The notes: generated by a model not told the origin, from the sequence alone. Shown: positions 14,877-27,466, numbered from the stretch's first letter. The stretch is DNA of 64,000 nt from a bacterium D16-50 (GCA_003612485.1 RAZA01000007.1:124001-188000); one strand, 5' to 3'. Numbers and translations are program-made.

Positions 14877-17498
14877 TTACGGTTCGGCGGAATCTTCCGA
14901 TGCATCCTCCAAAAATACCTCTTCCACGGAAGTGTCCCCCAATTCTACAAACTCCTCGGTATCAGCCTCAAAGGGATATTCTTCCTCCATGTTTTCCATG
15001 GCGTCCTCCACATTGTCGAATTCCTGCTCTCCGTTGGAGATCTTCTCCCTGACCTTGGCGATCTGGGCGATCTTGATTCCCTCATCCAGATTCATCATCT
15101 TCACGCCGGAAGTAATCCTGCCCAAAGTGGAAATATCCTGCATCCTCAGCTGTATGATGATTCCCTCCGTGGTGATCATCATGATCTCGTTCTCATCGCT
15201 GACAGCCTTCACTCCCACCACATTTCCTGTCTTCTCGGTGATCTTGTAGCATTTCACACCCTTTCCGCCTCTGTTCTGCACTGCGAACTCATTCAGATAG
15301 GTACGCTTGCCAAGACCGTTCTCGGACACGATCAGCAGGGAATCCCCCTGACTCTGAAGCTGCATCCCTATGATCTCGTCCCCGTCCGACAGATTCATGC
15401 CGATTACACCCATGGAGCTTCTTCCGGTGGGACGAACGTCAGTCTCCCTGAAACGAATGCACATACCTTGCTTGGTCACAAGGAATATCTCACTGCTGCT
15501 GTCAGTGGACTTCACTTCTATCAGTTCATCATCATCCTTCAGGCTGATGGCAGTAAGACCTTTCTTCCGGATATTTGAAAATTCCGTAAGAGATGTCTTC
15601 TTCACGATTCCCTTCTTAGTCACCATGAATAGATTCTTATTCTCATCATGCTCCTTAATGGGAATCATGGCCGTTATCTTTTCCTCCGGCGCCAGCTGCA
15701 GGAGATTCACCACCGCTGTCCCTCTGGCCGTTCTGCCGGCTTCGGGAATCTCATAAGCCTTGAGCCTATACACCCGCCCCAGACTTGTAAAGAAATACAG
15801 ATAATGATGAGTGGTTGTCATTAAAAGATCCTCTATGAAATCATCCTCTATGGTCTGCATTCCCTTGATTCCTTTGCCGCCTCTATTCTGGGCCTTGAAG
15901 TTGTCCACGGTCATGCGCTTGATATAGCCCAGATTCGTGAGGGCGATCACCGTATTTCCTCTGGGAACCAGATCCTCTATGGAAATATCCGTGGCGTCGA
16001 ATCCTATTTTGCTCCTTCTTTCATCACCGAATTTGTCGGAGATCTCCACGATCTCCTTCTTTATGACCCCCAAGAGCAGCTTTTCGTCCCCCAAAATCTC
16101 CTTCAGCTCCTTGATCCGCAGCTGCAGCTCTTCATGCTCGCTCTCAAGCTTCTCCCGCTCCAGACCGGTGAGAGCCCTCAGACGCATGTCCACAATGGCC
16201 TGAGACTGAACCTCGGAAAGCTCGAAACGCTCCATAAGCCTCTCCTTGGCCATCTGAGTGTTGCGGCTGCTTCTGATAATGGATATTACTTCATCTATGA
16301 AGTCAAGAGCCTTCAGCAGACCTTGCAGGATATGATCCCTTTCCTCCGCCTTGTTCAGCTCATACTTGGTTCTTCTGGTGATCACTTCCTCCTGATGCTT
16401 CAGATAGTACAGAAGCATGTCCAGAAGATTCATGATCTTGGGCTCCTGACCGATGAGGGCCAGCATATTCACCCCGAAGGTATCCTGCAGCTGGGTGTGC
16501 TTATAGAGCTGGTTCAGTATCACGTTGGCGTTGGCGTCCTTGCGCAGCTCGATCACCACCCGCACGCCCTCTCTGTTGGACTCATCCCTTATATCCGTGA
16601 TCCCGTCCACCTTCTTCAGCTTCACCAGCTCCGCGATCTTTATGATCAGATTCGCCTTGTTCACCATATAGGGAAGTTCTGTGGCTATGATCTGGCTTTT
16701 TCCGTTGGGCAAGGTCTCTATATTCGTTATGGCCCTGACAATGACCTTTCCCCTGCCCGTCCTATAGGCCTCCTGACAGCCTCTTGTACCTAAGATCAGA
16801 CCTCCCGTAGGAAAGTCGGGGGCCTTGATGATCTCCAATATCTCGTCTATGGAAGTATTTCTATTCTCTTCCACCCGATTGTCGATGATCTTTACAATGG
16901 CCGCCACCACCTCCCGGAGATTGTGGGGAGGAATATTGGTGGCCATTCCCACCGCGATGCCTGTGGTGCCGTTCACTAAAAGATTGGGATACCGGCTGGG
17001 AAGAACCACCGGCTCCTTCTCCGTGTCGTCGAAATTGGGGACGAAATCCACCGTATCTTTGTTGATGTCCGCAAGAAGCTCCATGGAAATCTTGGAAAGT
17101 CTTGCCTCCGTATAACGCATGGCAGCGGCGCCGTCTCCGTCCATAGAACCGAAATTTCCGTGGCCGTCCACAAGGGTATAGCGCATGGACCATTCCTGCG
17201 CCATGTTCACCAAGGCTCCATAGATGGAGCTGTCTCCATGGGGATGATATTTACCCATGGTATCACCTACGATACGGGCGCTCTTGCGGTGAGGCTTATC
17301 CGGACCATTGTTCAGTTCTATCATGGAATAGAGGACTCTGCGCTGCACCGGCTTCAGCCCATCCCTTACGTCCGGAAGCGCACGGGAGGATATGACGCTC
17401 ATTGCATAATCGATAAAGAAAGTCTCCATTCTCTCTTTCAGGTCAACTTCATGAATCTTGTCTATTATGGGCTCGTTATCAAAAATGTCGTCGTTCAT
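14877..17498 (-). CDS. gyrA: DNA gyrase subunit A
   Basis: The 873-residue protein is the breakage-reunion subunit of gyrase, which introduces negative supercoils with GyrB. The catalytic tyrosine is Y129 in [12 protein letters not shown]. The GyrA box is present as QNRGGKG in the C-terminal pinwheel, with a second similar motif later. The tail beyond about residue 815 is strongly acidic. In the quinolone region [12 protein letters not shown], the position equivalent to E. coli Ser83 is Ser, whereas that of Asp87 is Gly. The start at 17498 has a GAGAGG site. gyrB ends 86 bases upstream, in the conserved origin order. Confidence 0.98.
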   Translation of the reverse strand: MNDDIFDNEPIIDKIHEVDLKERMETFFIDYAMSVISSRALPDVRDGLKPVQRRVLYSMIELNNGPDKPHRKSARIVGDTMGKYHPHGDSSIYGALVNMAQEWSMRYTLVDGHGNFGSMDGDGAAAMRYTEARLSKISMELLADINKDTVDFVPNFDDTEKEPVVLPSRYPNLLVNGTTGIAVGMATNIPPHNLREVVAAIVKIIDNRVEENRNTSIDEILEIIKAPDFPTGGLILGTRGCQEAYRTGRGKVIVRAITNIETLPNGKSQIIATELPYMVNKANLIIKIAELVKLKKVDGITDIRDESNREGVRVVIELRKDANANVILNQLYKHTQLQDTFGVNMLALIGQEPKIMNLLDMLLYYLKHQEEVITRRTKYELNKAEERDHILQGLLKALDFIDEVISIIRSSRNTQMAKERLMERFELSEVQSQAIVDMRLRALTGLEREKLESEHEELQLRIKELKEILGDEKLLLGVIKKEIVEISDKFGDERRSKIGFDATDISIEDLVPRGNTVIALTNLGYIKRMTVDNFKAQNRGGKGIKGMQTIEDDFIEDLLMTTTHHYLYFFTSLGRVYRLKAYEIPEAGRTARGTAVVNLLQLAPEEKITAMIPIKEHDENKNLFMVTKKGIVKKTSLTEFSNIRKKGLTAISLKDDDELIEVKSTDSSSEIFLVTKQGMCIRFRETDVRPTGRSSMGVIGMNLSDGDEIIGMQLQSQGDSLLIVSENGLGKRTYLNEFAVQNRGGKGVKCYKITEKTGNVVGVKAVSDENEIMMITTEGIIIQLRMQDISTLGRITSGVKMMNLDEGIKIAQIAKVREKISNGEQEFDNVEDAMENMEEEYPFEADTEEFVELGDTSVEEVFLEDASEDSAEP

Positions 17499-17584
17499 GG
17501 TTATACCTCTCTATGCGCCTCAGCGCACATACCAATCAAAATTTGAAAACTTGTTTCCAAACTCAATAATCATATCATCATTGG

Positions 17585-19798
<2,214 letters not shown>

Positions 19799-19818
19799 TT
19801 ATAATGCCATATTACCAG

Positions 19819-20907
19819 CTACTGATTCATACAGCTAACCCTTCCCTCCGAGACATGATAGACATTGTTGATCTCGAACCGATGGTTCACGAATTCCTCC
19901 AGACCCGTGCAGGTGATGATGGTCTGTATGTCGCCTATGCTGTTCAAAAGGTAGTTCTGCCTATTGGAATCCAGCTCCGAAAGAACATCGTCCAACAGCA
20001 GTATGGGCGTATCTTTGGTGATCTTCTTCACCAGCTCTATCTCCGACAGCTTCAGCGAAAGCGCGGCCGTTCTCTGCTGGCCCTGAGACCCGTATCTCCT
20101 GATGTCCACATCTCCTACTGTAAACGAAAAATCGTCTCTATGAGGACCTACAGACGTTATCTTTGACTTTATATCCCTCTCCTGATTCGTCTTGAGCCTT
20201 TTCTCGAATTCCTCTATCTCCACATCCGGCTCATAGTGGACGGCGATCTCCTCCTTGTCCCCCGAAAGCTTTCTATGGATATCGTATATGATATCATTGA
20301 GCTGCTCCGCAAACAGCTTCCTGCGCTCTATGACCTTGCTTCCGAAAGAAACCAGCTGCATGTCCCATATGCTCAGAGTTTCCTTCAGATCAGGATTCAT
20401 GAACATATCCTTCAAGAGCTTGTTTCGCTGATTTACTATTTTGTTGTAATGATTTAGATTGTAGAAGTAGAAGCTGTCCAGCTGGCACAGCTCCATGTCC
20501 ACAAATCTCCTTCTCTCTCCCGGACCGTTTTTTATGATACCCAGATCCTCCGGGGAAAAAAATACTACATTGCACAGACCCAACAGATCCGCGGCCTTCT
20601 TCACCTTCTGTCCGTCGATGGCAATGCCCTTGGACTTGCTCTTTCTCAAGTGCATGTCCACTCTCGTCTCCACGCCCTCCTTCTCCAGATAGGTTCTTAT
20701 GTGGCTCTCTTCCTTTCCGAAACGGACGATCTCGCCGTCCTTGCTTCCTTTGTGGGATTTGGTGGTGGCGGACACAAAAATAGCCTCAAGAATGTTGGTC
20801 TTCCCCTGCGCGTTGTCCCCATAGAGAATATTGGTCCCCTTATCAAACTGCATGTTGAGAAAATCATAATTCCTATAGTCAGCCAGCTCTATCGATTTGA
20901 TGATCAT
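19819..20907 (-). CDS. recF: DNA replication and repair protein RecF
   Basis: The 362-residue SMC-like ATPase loads RecA at gaps through RecFOR. Walker A is GDNAQGKTN near residue 30, Walker B is LLLDDVLSELD near residue 300, and the signature RYGSQGQQRT precedes it. The ATG at 20907 gives the family N-terminus MIIKSIELADYRNY; a longer frame start is not supported. It lies between yaaA and gyrB as in most Firmicutes. Confidence 0.97.
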   Translation of the reverse strand: MIIKSIELADYRNYDFLNMQFDKGTNILYGDNAQGKTNILEAIFVSATTKSHKGSKDGEIVRFGKEESHIRTYLEKEGVETRVDMHLRKSKSKGIAIDGQKVKKAADLLGLCNVVFFSPEDLGIIKNGPGERRRFVDMELCQLDSFYFYNLNHYNKIVNQRNKLLKDMFMNPDLKETLSIWDMQLVSFGSKVIERRKLFAEQLNDIIYDIHRKLSGDKEEIAVHYEPDVEIEEFEKRLKTNQERDIKSKITSVGPHRDDFSFTVGDVDIRRYGSQGQQRTAALSLKLSEIELVKKITKDTPILLLDDVLSELDSNRQNYLLNSIGDIQTIITCTGLEEFVNHRFEINNVYHVSEGRVSCMNQ

Positions 20908-20956
20908 ACTCACACTCCCCGTCCCCAAAGCAGACAGCCTAAAAAATACCGCTTCT

Positions 20957-21187
20957 TCATGCTTTAGATCCGGCGGCCCCCGCTTCTATTTTGACGGTAC
21001 TTCCGTTATATTCTATCACATCACCGTTTACCAGTTTTTTCCCCCGCCTGACTTCCACTTCGCCGTTCACCCGCACCAGACCGTCCTGAATGATGAACTT
21101 CGCTTCCACTCCCGAACCTATCAGGCCTGACAATTTCAGCGCCTGACCAAGCCTGATGAAATCATCCTTCAAACGAACTACCTGCAT
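20957..21187 (-). CDS. yaaA: S4-domain RNA-binding protein YaaA/RlbA
   Basis: The product is 76 residues and is almost entirely an S4 domain: FIRLGQALKLSGLIGSG, then IIQDGLVRVNGEVEVRRG. It occupies the standard position between dnaN and recF. S4 proteins of this type bind structured RNA, and a role in ribosome assembly has been proposed. The ATG at 21187 has GGGAAAGG upstream. The C-terminus is alanine- and glycine-rich. Confidence 0.93.
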   Translation of the reverse strand: MQVVRLKDDFIRLGQALKLSGLIGSGVEAKFIIQDGLVRVNGEVEVRRGKKLVNGDVIEYNGSTVKIEAGAAGSKA

Positions 21188-21271
21188 ATCCTTTCCCTTC
21201 CTTCCTCCGGAATCGTACATTCCGCCGGACTTGTTTTAAGCTCAAAAAGATTTTTCCCTCGGATCCTTCCC

Positions 21272-22387
21272 TTATCTGGCGTAATTTGCCACCAGACTTA
21301 CGGGCAGTATCAGATAGATATAGCTTTGCTCCTCATTCTTGATGAAGCAGGGGGCCTTGGGATTCACCATATACAGATCCACCTCCTCATCGTCTATGAC
21401 CCTGAGGGCGTCTATGAGGAACTTGGGATTGAAGCCTATCATCAGATCCTTGCCTTGTTTTTCTATGTCAATGTCTTCATTCATGCTCCCAAGAGCGGAA
21501 TCGATCTTCAGCTCCATGGTTCCGTCCATGATATCAATGACCACGGGCTTTCTGTCCCCTTCTCTGGTCAGGAGAGTGGCTCTGTCGATACAGTTCAGCA
21601 GTTCCTTTTTGTTGATCCTGACCTTGGTCTCATAGTCGCCGGAGAGCATTCTGTCTATGTTGAAATATTCCCCTTCTATGAGTCTGGATACCACCGTGGT
21701 ATCATTGAAGGCAAATACAATATGTCTTGCGGTAAAATAAATATTCAGCACGCCTTCCGCTTCCCCCGGAAGAATCTTGCTGACTTCGTTGAGAGTCTTT
21801 CCGGGAACTACTACTTTTTTATGATCATAACTGTCCCTAAGCTGTACCTTTCGGATGGAAATGCGGTGCCCGTCGGAGGATACAACCTTCAGCTCGTCCC
21901 CGTTGATCTCGAAGAGTTCTCCGGTCATTAGCTTGTTGTTGTCATTGTCCGAGATGGAGAATATTGTCTGCCGCACCAATTCTTTGAGAGTAAACTGGCT
22001 CAGTACCACACTGTTTTCTTTCTCTACTATGGGAAGATAGGAAAAATCCTCCCCCGATTTTCCCATGATATTGAACTTGGCCTTTTCGCAGGTGATCGTG
22101 ACCTTATAGGAGGAATCCGTTTCAATCTTTACATCGCTGTCAGGGAGCTTTCTCACGATTTCGAGAAATATTTTGGCGTCTATGGCGATAAGTCCTTCTT
22201 CCTTGATCTCTCCCTGTATGATAGTCTCAATTCCCAGATCCATGTCGTTGACGGTCAGAGTGATCATGTTGTGGGATGCATCTATCAGAATACATTCAAG
22301 TATGGACATTGTGGTTTTGTTTGGAACGGCTCTGGACACAATCTGCACTCCGTTTTGCAGATTCGCTTTCTTACAAACTAATTTCAT
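21272..22387 (-). CDS. dnaN: DNA polymerase III beta sliding clamp
   Basis: The 371-residue protein has the clamp N-terminus MKLVCKKANLQNGVQIVSRA and ends in the conserved LILPVSLVANYA-like strand. Three repeated clamp folds are evident from internal spacing. It tethers replicative polymerase to DNA. The ATG at 22387 follows a weak GGGAG; the extended frame start at 22405 is not used. It lies 285 bases downstream of dnaA. Confidence 0.97.
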   Translation of the reverse strand: MKLVCKKANLQNGVQIVSRAVPNKTTMSILECILIDASHNMITLTVNDMDLGIETIIQGEIKEEGLIAIDAKIFLEIVRKLPDSDVKIETDSSYKVTITCEKAKFNIMGKSGEDFSYLPIVEKENSVVLSQFTLKELVRQTIFSISDNDNNKLMTGELFEINGDELKVVSSDGHRISIRKVQLRDSYDHKKVVVPGKTLNEVSKILPGEAEGVLNIYFTARHIVFAFNDTTVVSRLIEGEYFNIDRMLSGDYETKVRINKKELLNCIDRATLLTREGDRKPVVIDIMDGTMELKIDSALGSMNEDIDIEKQGKDLMIGFNPKFLIDALRVIDDEEVDLYMVNPKAPCFIKNEEQSYIYLILPVSLVANYAR

Positions 22388-22439
22388 GTGAACAACTCCC
22401 TCCATCCTCGTGACTTTTTAGCAGCAGGAACATCCTATA

Positions 22440-22660
22440 AAAAAAGAAAGAAATTAATAAGATTCTTAGTAATGGCTGTTGAAAAGTGGATAACCGTTTC
22501 TATTATACTATTTTTCTGGGAAAAATGGAATGGAAAAGTAGTGAATATTTCATTATTAACCTGAGAATAAGTGTCAGGTTATTCACAATCTCTTTAACCC
22601 CCTGATTCCTCAATTTATTTTATCCCCACCCCGCCCACAGGGAAACCGGAATAAGATGGG
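22440..22660. other. dnaA-dnaN intergenic origin subregion with DnaA-box-like sites
   Basis: Sites close to the DnaA box occur in this gap: AGTGGATAA near 22485 and GTTATTCACAA near 22578. TTTTATCCCCA (22618-22628) and TGGGGATAAAA (22657-22667) form an 11-base inverted repeat. Bipartite origins flanking dnaA are known in Bacillus, and this gap may be the second half. No gene is seen here. Confidence 0.5.
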
Positions 22661-22661
22661 G

Positions 22662-22684
22662 ATAAAAACCCTTTATGAAGGGTT
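22662..22684 (-). terminator. Terminator overlapping the end of dnaA
   Basis: On the minus strand AACCCT and AGGGTT form a short stem around TCATAA, followed by TTTTTA. It overlaps the last codons of dnaA. Confidence 0.6.
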
Positions 22685-24034
22685 CAGTTTTTTGATTATG
22701 ATGTCTATTTTGTTCTTAAGCTCTTCGTTGTGCTCCATGTCGGCGGTGATCTTGTTTACGCCGTGCATGATGGTGGTATGATCCTTTTTTCCGAGAAGCT
22801 TGCCTATGTTCACGTATGGGGTGGAGGTCAGCTTCCGGCATAGGTACATAACCACTTGTCTGGGCTGTACGAATTCGGAATTTCTTCTTTTTGAGGTAAT
22901 GTCCTCGGGCCTTACCCCGAATTGCTCCGATACCACGTTGATGATCAGGTTGGGGGTGATCTCTCTGGACTTATTTGGGTCGATAACGTCCTTCAGGGCG
23001 TCCTCCGCCACTGCAAGAGTGAGATCCACATTGTTGAGCTTGACGGCGGCTATGATCTTGTTGAAGGCGCCCTCCAGCTCCCGGATGTTGGACTTTACAT
23101 TGGTGGCTATGTACTTGATGATCTCCTCGTCTATCTGACGATTGCAGGATTCCGCGTTCTTTTTCAGGATGGCCATTCTGGTCTCGTAGTCAGGGGCCTG
23201 TATATCGGCAATGAGTCCCCATTCAAACCGGGACCGAAAACGCTCGTCCAAGGTCTCTATCTCCTTGGGGGGCTTGTCCGAAGAAAGGATGATCTGTTTT
23301 CTTGCGGAATGCAGCACATTGAAGGTATGGAAGAACTCCTCCTGAGTGCTTTCCTTTCCTATTATAAATTGCACATCATCCACCATCAGTACGTCCACGG
23401 TTCTGTATTTTTCCCTCAGCTTGGTCATGGACGCGGCGTTTCCGTTTCGTATGGACTCTATGACCTCGTTGGTGAACTCTTCGCTGGTAACGTAAAGCAC
23501 CTTCTTGTCAGGGGTGTGCTCTAATATAAAGTGGCCTATGGAATGCATCAGGTGGGTTTTTCCAAGCCCTGATCCCCCGTAAAGATAGAGGGGGTTATAG
23601 ACCTCTCCCGGAGACTCCGCTACCGCAAGGCAGGCGGAATGGGCAAATTTATTGCTGCTGCCTACCACGAAGGTGTCGAATTTATATTTTTTGTTCAGAT
23701 GGGCGTTTCGGTAATTGGAGCTGTTCTCGGAATCCTCCGAGGAATCCTCTTCTTCCGGGCTGATGGCTGCGATGTCTTTTTCCGAGATGAATTTGACATC
23801 GTAAAAATGGTCGAACCTTTCTGTGATGGTGACTTGAAAGGAACTGCCGTATTTGGAAGATATGTATCCAAGGAGATGGGACTTGTCCGCAGGAACCACG
23901 ATGCTCACTACATCATCCACCACATTGTAAAACTGAAGAGGTTCTACCCATGTGGTATAGGAAATGTCGGTAAGGTCATATTCCATCTTGATCATTTCCT
24001 TTATTTCAGACCAGCTTCCTTTGATATCGTCCAT
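22673..24034 (-). CDS. dnaA: Chromosomal replication initiator DnaA
   Basis: The 453-residue AAA+ protein opens the origin. Walker A is GGSGLGKTH near residue 155, Walker B VLMVDDVQF near 215, and the domain IV DNA-binding signature is KKDHTTIMHGVNKI near 425. A short acidic linker around residues 85-105 (SPEEEDSSEDSE) separates domain I. It is transcribed leftward, away from rpmH, with the main DnaA-box cluster upstream. Confidence 0.98.
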   Translation of the reverse strand: MDDIKGSWSEIKEMIKMEYDLTDISYTTWVEPLQFYNVVDDVVSIVVPADKSHLLGYISSKYGSSFQVTITERFDHFYDVKFISEKDIAAISPEEEDSSEDSENSSNYRNAHLNKKYKFDTFVVGSSNKFAHSACLAVAESPGEVYNPLYLYGGSGLGKTHLMHSIGHFILEHTPDKKVLYVTSEEFTNEVIESIRNGNAASMTKLREKYRTVDVLMVDDVQFIIGKESTQEEFFHTFNVLHSARKQIILSSDKPPKEIETLDERFRSRFEWGLIADIQAPDYETRMAILKKNAESCNRQIDEEIIKYIATNVKSNIRELEGAFNKIIAAVKLNNVDLTLAVAEDALKDVIDPNKSREITPNLIINVVSEQFGVRPEDITSKRRNSEFVQPRQVVMYLCRKLTSTPYVNIGKLLGKKDHTTIMHGVNKITADMEHNEELKNKIDIIIKKLNPS

Positions 24035-24059
24035 TTCGCATCTCCTTGCTGAATATGAT

Positions 24060-24400
24060 ATTTATCCATTTTAATATAGATTGTTCAATATTTCAAATAT
24101 AAGTTTTGAACAAGCTATGGATATTTTTATCCACATAATGTTGATAAGTATGTTTATAAAAATCTAGTATATAAAGAAATGTGGATAGAAATGTGAATAA
24201 GTGGATAAATAGGAAGCAAAGAAAAAGCTTGTATTCCTGCTATTATTTTTATATGGCCCATGAACATTGCACATAGATATACGCATGAAAATTTTCTTAT
24301 CCACAAGCAATCAACAGTGTGTGGATAAGTGAATACACACAGGATCGTGTGGATATCTCTGTGCATAACCACTAAAAAATTTTTTTATTGAGGGAAAAAG
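24060..24400. other. Main oriC region with DnaA boxes
   Basis: The 24035-24588 gap between divergent dnaA and rpmH is AT-rich. Consensus TTATCCACA boxes lie at 24127-24135 and 24297-24305, with the complement TGTGGATAA at 24320-24328. Near-matches are TGTGGATAG at 24180, TGTGAATAA at 24192, AGTGGATAA at 24200 and TGTGGATAT at 24348. The A/T-only tract near 24375-24390 could be the unwinding element. Density, position and gene context make this the chromosomal origin with good confidence. Confidence 0.85.
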
Positions 24401-24420
24401 CGATTTTTGCTGAATTTTCC

Positions 24421-24449
24421 TTGACATTCCGAGGTTTTTTTTATACAAT
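24421..24449 (+). promoter_or_regulatory. Sigma-A promoter for rpmH-rnpA
   Basis: TTGACA at 24421-24426 and TACAAT at 24444-24449 are separated by 17 bases, a near-consensus housekeeping promoter reading towards rpmH. Confidence 0.7.
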
Positions 24450-24588
24450 CATTATGCTGTTTTCTAAAAATGTTTGCATTGAAATGAGAGACAATCAGTT
24501 ACCTTCGTAAAATTTTGATGCATCAAGACTGTTTTGAAAGTCGAAATTGGAAGAATAAAAAGGTTCAGAGAAAAGGAGGTGCTTTCCC

Positions 24589-24723
24589 ATGAAGATGACA
24601 TATCAGCCTAAAAAGCGTTCTCGTGCAAAGGTTCACGGCTTCAGGGCAAGAATGAGTACTCGCGGCGGAAGAAAAGTTTTGGCGGCCAGACGCGCAAAAG
24701 GAAGAAAGATATTGTCCGCATAG
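24589..24723 (+). CDS. rpmH: 50S ribosomal protein L34
   Basis: The 44-residue product starts [18 protein letters not shown] and ends GRKILSA, matching L34 throughout. AAAAGGAGGTG precedes the ATG. It is the first gene to the right of the origin, as usual in Firmicutes, and is followed by rnpA. Confidence 0.97.
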   Translation: MKMTYQPKKRSRAKVHGFRARMSTRGGRKVLAARRAKGRKILSA

Positions 24724-24833
24724 TCGCAGAGGTCACAGCAATGTGGCCTTTTTCGTTCTTTTTTTGAAAGGCGTTTCAAGGATACATGAGTTACATAGTA
24801 GTCTGGAACGCCTTTCAGGAGGATTTGTTTATT

Positions 24834-25178
24834 GTGATATTTTCTGAGAGCTTAAAGAAAAATCACCAGTTCCGGTCTGTTTATAAGAGCGGTAAATCTT
24901 ATGCAAACAAATATATGGTTATGTATGTGAAGGAAAACGGCACCGCAGGGAACAGAATCGGAATCAGCGTGAGCAAGAAGGTAGGCAACAGTGTGGTGAG
25001 GCACCGGATCAAGAGACTGTTGTGGGAAAGTTACCGATTACAGGAGGCCATGTTCAATAGTGGTTTGGACATAGTAATCGTGGCAAGGGCGAATGCGGCT
25101 TCGGTGGGCTATCAGGATATTGAGAGAGCGCTGCTGCACCTTGGAGGGCTTCATCGCGTTATATCCGCTGAGGTATAA
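24834..25178 (+). CDS. rnpA: Ribonuclease P protein component
   Basis: The product is about 114 residues and helps the RNase P RNA mature tRNA 5' ends. The signature NRIGISVSKKVGNSVVRHRI followed by KRLLWE is present. A GTG at 24834 is chosen as start because CAGGAGG lies 11 bases before it and it gives the family N-terminus IFSESLKKNHQFRSVY. The longer ATG frame from 24786 covers the ribosome-binding site and is unlikely. Confidence 0.94.
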   Translation: MIFSESLKKNHQFRSVYKSGKSYANKYMVMYVKENGTAGNRIGISVSKKVGNSVVRHRIKRLLWESYRLQEAMFNSGLDIVIVARANAASVGYQDIERALLHLGGLHRVISAEV

Positions 25179-25184
25179 TTGAAT

Positions 25185-25394
25185 ATGAAAAAATTTATGA
25201 TTGCAGGGATCAGGTTCTACCAGAAATACTTATCTCCTTTGAAAAGCACTAAATGTCCTTATATTCCATGCTGTTCCCAGTATGGTCTGGAGGCGATACA
25301 AAAGTACGGAGCTTTCAAGGGAGGTCTTTTAGCTGTATGGAGAATATTGAGATGCAATCCCTTTTCAAAGGGAGGATTTGATCCTGTACCTTGA
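25185..25394 (+). CDS. yidD: Membrane protein insertion efficiency factor YidD
   Basis: The product is 69 residues with the family signature [23 protein letters not shown] and a second Cys motif [14 protein letters not shown] at the end. It assists YidC-dependent insertion at the inner membrane. The ATG at 25185 is six bases past the rnpA stop, and the genes appear translationally coupled. Confidence 0.95.
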   Translation: MKKFMIAGIRFYQKYLSPLKSTKCPYIPCCSQYGLEAIQKYGAFKGGLLAVWRILRCNPFSKGGFDPVP

Positions 25395-25437
25395 CTGTCA
25401 TAAAAATGGTTTGGACAACCGAGAGGATAGAGAATAA

Positions 25438-26754
25438 ATGGATTTTATTTTATTGACAAAGGACTCTACTTTTATTATCGGACAGGTGGCGTGGCTGTTA
25501 GGGCAGATCATGAACGGGATTTTCTATGTGATTGATTTCATAGGAATTCCGAATATCGGTCTTGCCATCATACTGTTCACCATAGTGGTGAACCTGCTGA
25601 TGATGCCTCTGAACATCAGGCAGCAGAAATTCTCGAAGCTTTCCGCAAAGATCAATCCTGAGATGCAGTTGATTGAGAAGAAGTACAAGGGAAAGTCGGA
25701 TCAGCAGTCCTTGATGGCAAAGAACATGGAGATTCAGGAGCTGTATGCCAAATACGGCATCTCTCCCAGAGGAAGCTGTATTCAGCTTTTGATTCAGTTT
25801 CCTATTCTGCTGGCTCTGTATAGGGTTATCAATTCCATGCCGGCCTATGTGACCCAAATAAGGGATACCTTCAAGGTTCTTGCGGACGCCATCATAGCTA
25901 AGGACGGCGGAGGATTTCTGCAGAATTCGGGAATAGAAAGCATTGCCAACACGGTGTCCATGTATGGACGGGCAATGACCGACGGCGATCTGTCCAACGG
26001 AATTATAGATATCCTGAACAAGCTGTCCTCATCGGACCTTCTTGAGGTGGCCAGAAATTATGATCTGACCAATCTGGAATATCAGGGAAGGCTGATCCTG
26101 AGCAATGACACCACCAGAGGACTTATAGATACCTACAACAATTTCCTTGGTCTGAACATGGCCGATTCTCCCGGCACTCTCATCAGAAACGCATGGGCCG
26201 TCGGCGCGTGGGGTATTGTGATAGGAGCTGTACTGATTCCTATCCTTTCGGCGGTGACGCAGTGGATCAATGTGAAGCTGATGCCTCAGCAGCCCACCAA
26301 CGGAAACGACAAGGCTTCCTCCATGGCGGCTTCCATGAAGACGATGAACATGGTAATGCCTCTTATATCGGCGTGGTTCTGCTTTTCTTTCCCTGCCGGC
26401 ATGGGACTTTACTGGGTGGCGGGCAGCGTGGTCAGAAGCATTCAGCAGATCGTGATCAACAAGCATATAGATAAGATGGACTTCAATGACATCATAGCCC
26501 AAAATTCCGAAAAGAGCGCCAAAAAACTCGAAAAGCTCAAGGCCAGTCAGGAGAGAATGAACGCCTATGCGAGCATGAACACCAAGAAGGTTCAGAACAA
26601 GGCCAACATTATGTCGGGGATGTCTGAGCAGGAAAAGGAAGAGGCTATGAACAAGGCCACGGAATATTATAACAGCGGCAACGCCAAGCCAGGCAGCATG
26701 ATGGCCAAGGCTAATATGGTAAGGCAGTACAACGAGAAAAACAATAAGAAATAA
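25438..26754 (+). CDS. yidC: Membrane protein insertase YidC/Oxa1 family
   Basis: The 438-residue protein has an N-terminal helix, the insertase core with IVVNLLMMPLNIRQQKFS and KYGISPRGSCIQLLIQFPIL, then later helices ending in GMGLYWVAGSVVRSIQQIVI. A positively charged cytoplasmic tail of about 90 residues can contact ribosomes. No lipobox is seen, unlike Bacillus SpoIIIJ. A region of about 120 residues between the second and third core helices is longer than usual. It sits in the rnpA-yidD-yidC-jag cluster. Confidence 0.96.
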   Translation: MDFILLTKDSTFIIGQVAWLLGQIMNGIFYVIDFIGIPNIGLAIILFTIVVNLLMMPLNIRQQKFSKLSAKINPEMQLIEKKYKGKSDQQSLMAKNMEIQELYAKYGISPRGSCIQLLIQFPILLALYRVINSMPAYVTQIRDTFKVLADAIIAKDGGGFLQNSGIESIANTVSMYGRAMTDGDLSNGIIDILNKLSSSDLLEVARNYDLTNLEYQGRLILSNDTTRGLIDTYNNFLGLNMADSPGTLIRNAWAVGAWGIVIGAVLIPILSAVTQWINVKLMPQQPTNGNDKASSMAASMKTMNMVMPLISAWFCFSFPAGMGLYWVAGSVVRSIQQIVINKHIDKMDFNDIIAQNSEKSAKKLEKLKASQERMNAYASMNTKKVQNKANIMSGMSEQEKEEAMNKATEYYNSGNAKPGSMMAKANMVRQYNEKNNKK

Positions 26755-26789
26755 TCGGACGGCGGAGGTTTGTCAGGGAGGATAATTCT

Positions 26790-27434
26790 ATGGACAACAA
26801 TGTTGAATATGTGGAGATATCTGCTAAAACAGTCAGCGATGCGATTACGGAGGCATGCAGGAAATTCGGCGTCACAAGCGATAAGCTGGATTATGAGGTA
26901 GTGGAAGAGGGATCCAGCGGATTTTTGGGGATAGGATCCAAGCCTGCAGTGATAAAGGCCGGAGTAAAGGTGGAAAAGCTTTCTGTGGACGGAGTCGCTA
27001 AGAAATTCTTGAATGACATTTTTGCTGCGATGAATATGGAAGTCGTTGTGAACGTGTGCTATAACGAGACAGATAATTCAATGGATATAGAGCTTTCCGG
27101 GGAAGAGATGGGTATTCTGATCGGAAAGAGAGGACAGACTCTGGATTCTCTGCAGTATATAGTTTCCCTTGTGGTGAACAAGGAAATTGAAAATTATGTC
27201 AGGGTCAAGGTTGACACGGAAAACTACCGTCAGAGAAGGAGGGAGACCCTTGAGAATCTGGCCAAGAACATCGCCTACAAGGTGAAGAAGACCAAAAGGC
27301 CGGTGTCTCTGGAGCCAATGAATCCTTTCGAGAGAAGAATCATCCATTCCACTCTGCAGGGAGACAAAATGGTTTCTACGCACAGCGAGGGAGAAGAGCC
27401 TTTCAGAAGGGTCGTCGTTACTTTAAAGAGATAA
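26790..27434 (+). CDS. jag: RNA-binding protein Jag/KhpB
   Basis: The 214-residue protein has a Jag-N domain at 1-55 (VSDAITEACRKFGV, GFLGIGSKPA), a KH domain with GILIGKRGQTLDSLQYIV around 115-132, and an R3H domain with RRRETLENLA and PFERRIIHSTLQ near the end. It binds RNA and influences cell-envelope growth in related Firmicutes. It follows yidC by 35 bases and is followed by a terminator. Confidence 0.95.
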   Translation: MDNNVEYVEISAKTVSDAITEACRKFGVTSDKLDYEVVEEGSSGFLGIGSKPAVIKAGVKVEKLSVDGVAKKFLNDIFAAMNMEVVVNVCYNETDNSMDIELSGEEMGILIGKRGQTLDSLQYIVSLVVNKEIENYVRVKVDTENYRQRRRETLENLAKNIAYKVKKTKRPVSLEPMNPFERRIIHSTLQGDKMVSTHSEGEEPFRRVVVTLKR

Positions 27435-27466
27435 GATTCATGATAGTTTCATAGATCCATGGGTGA

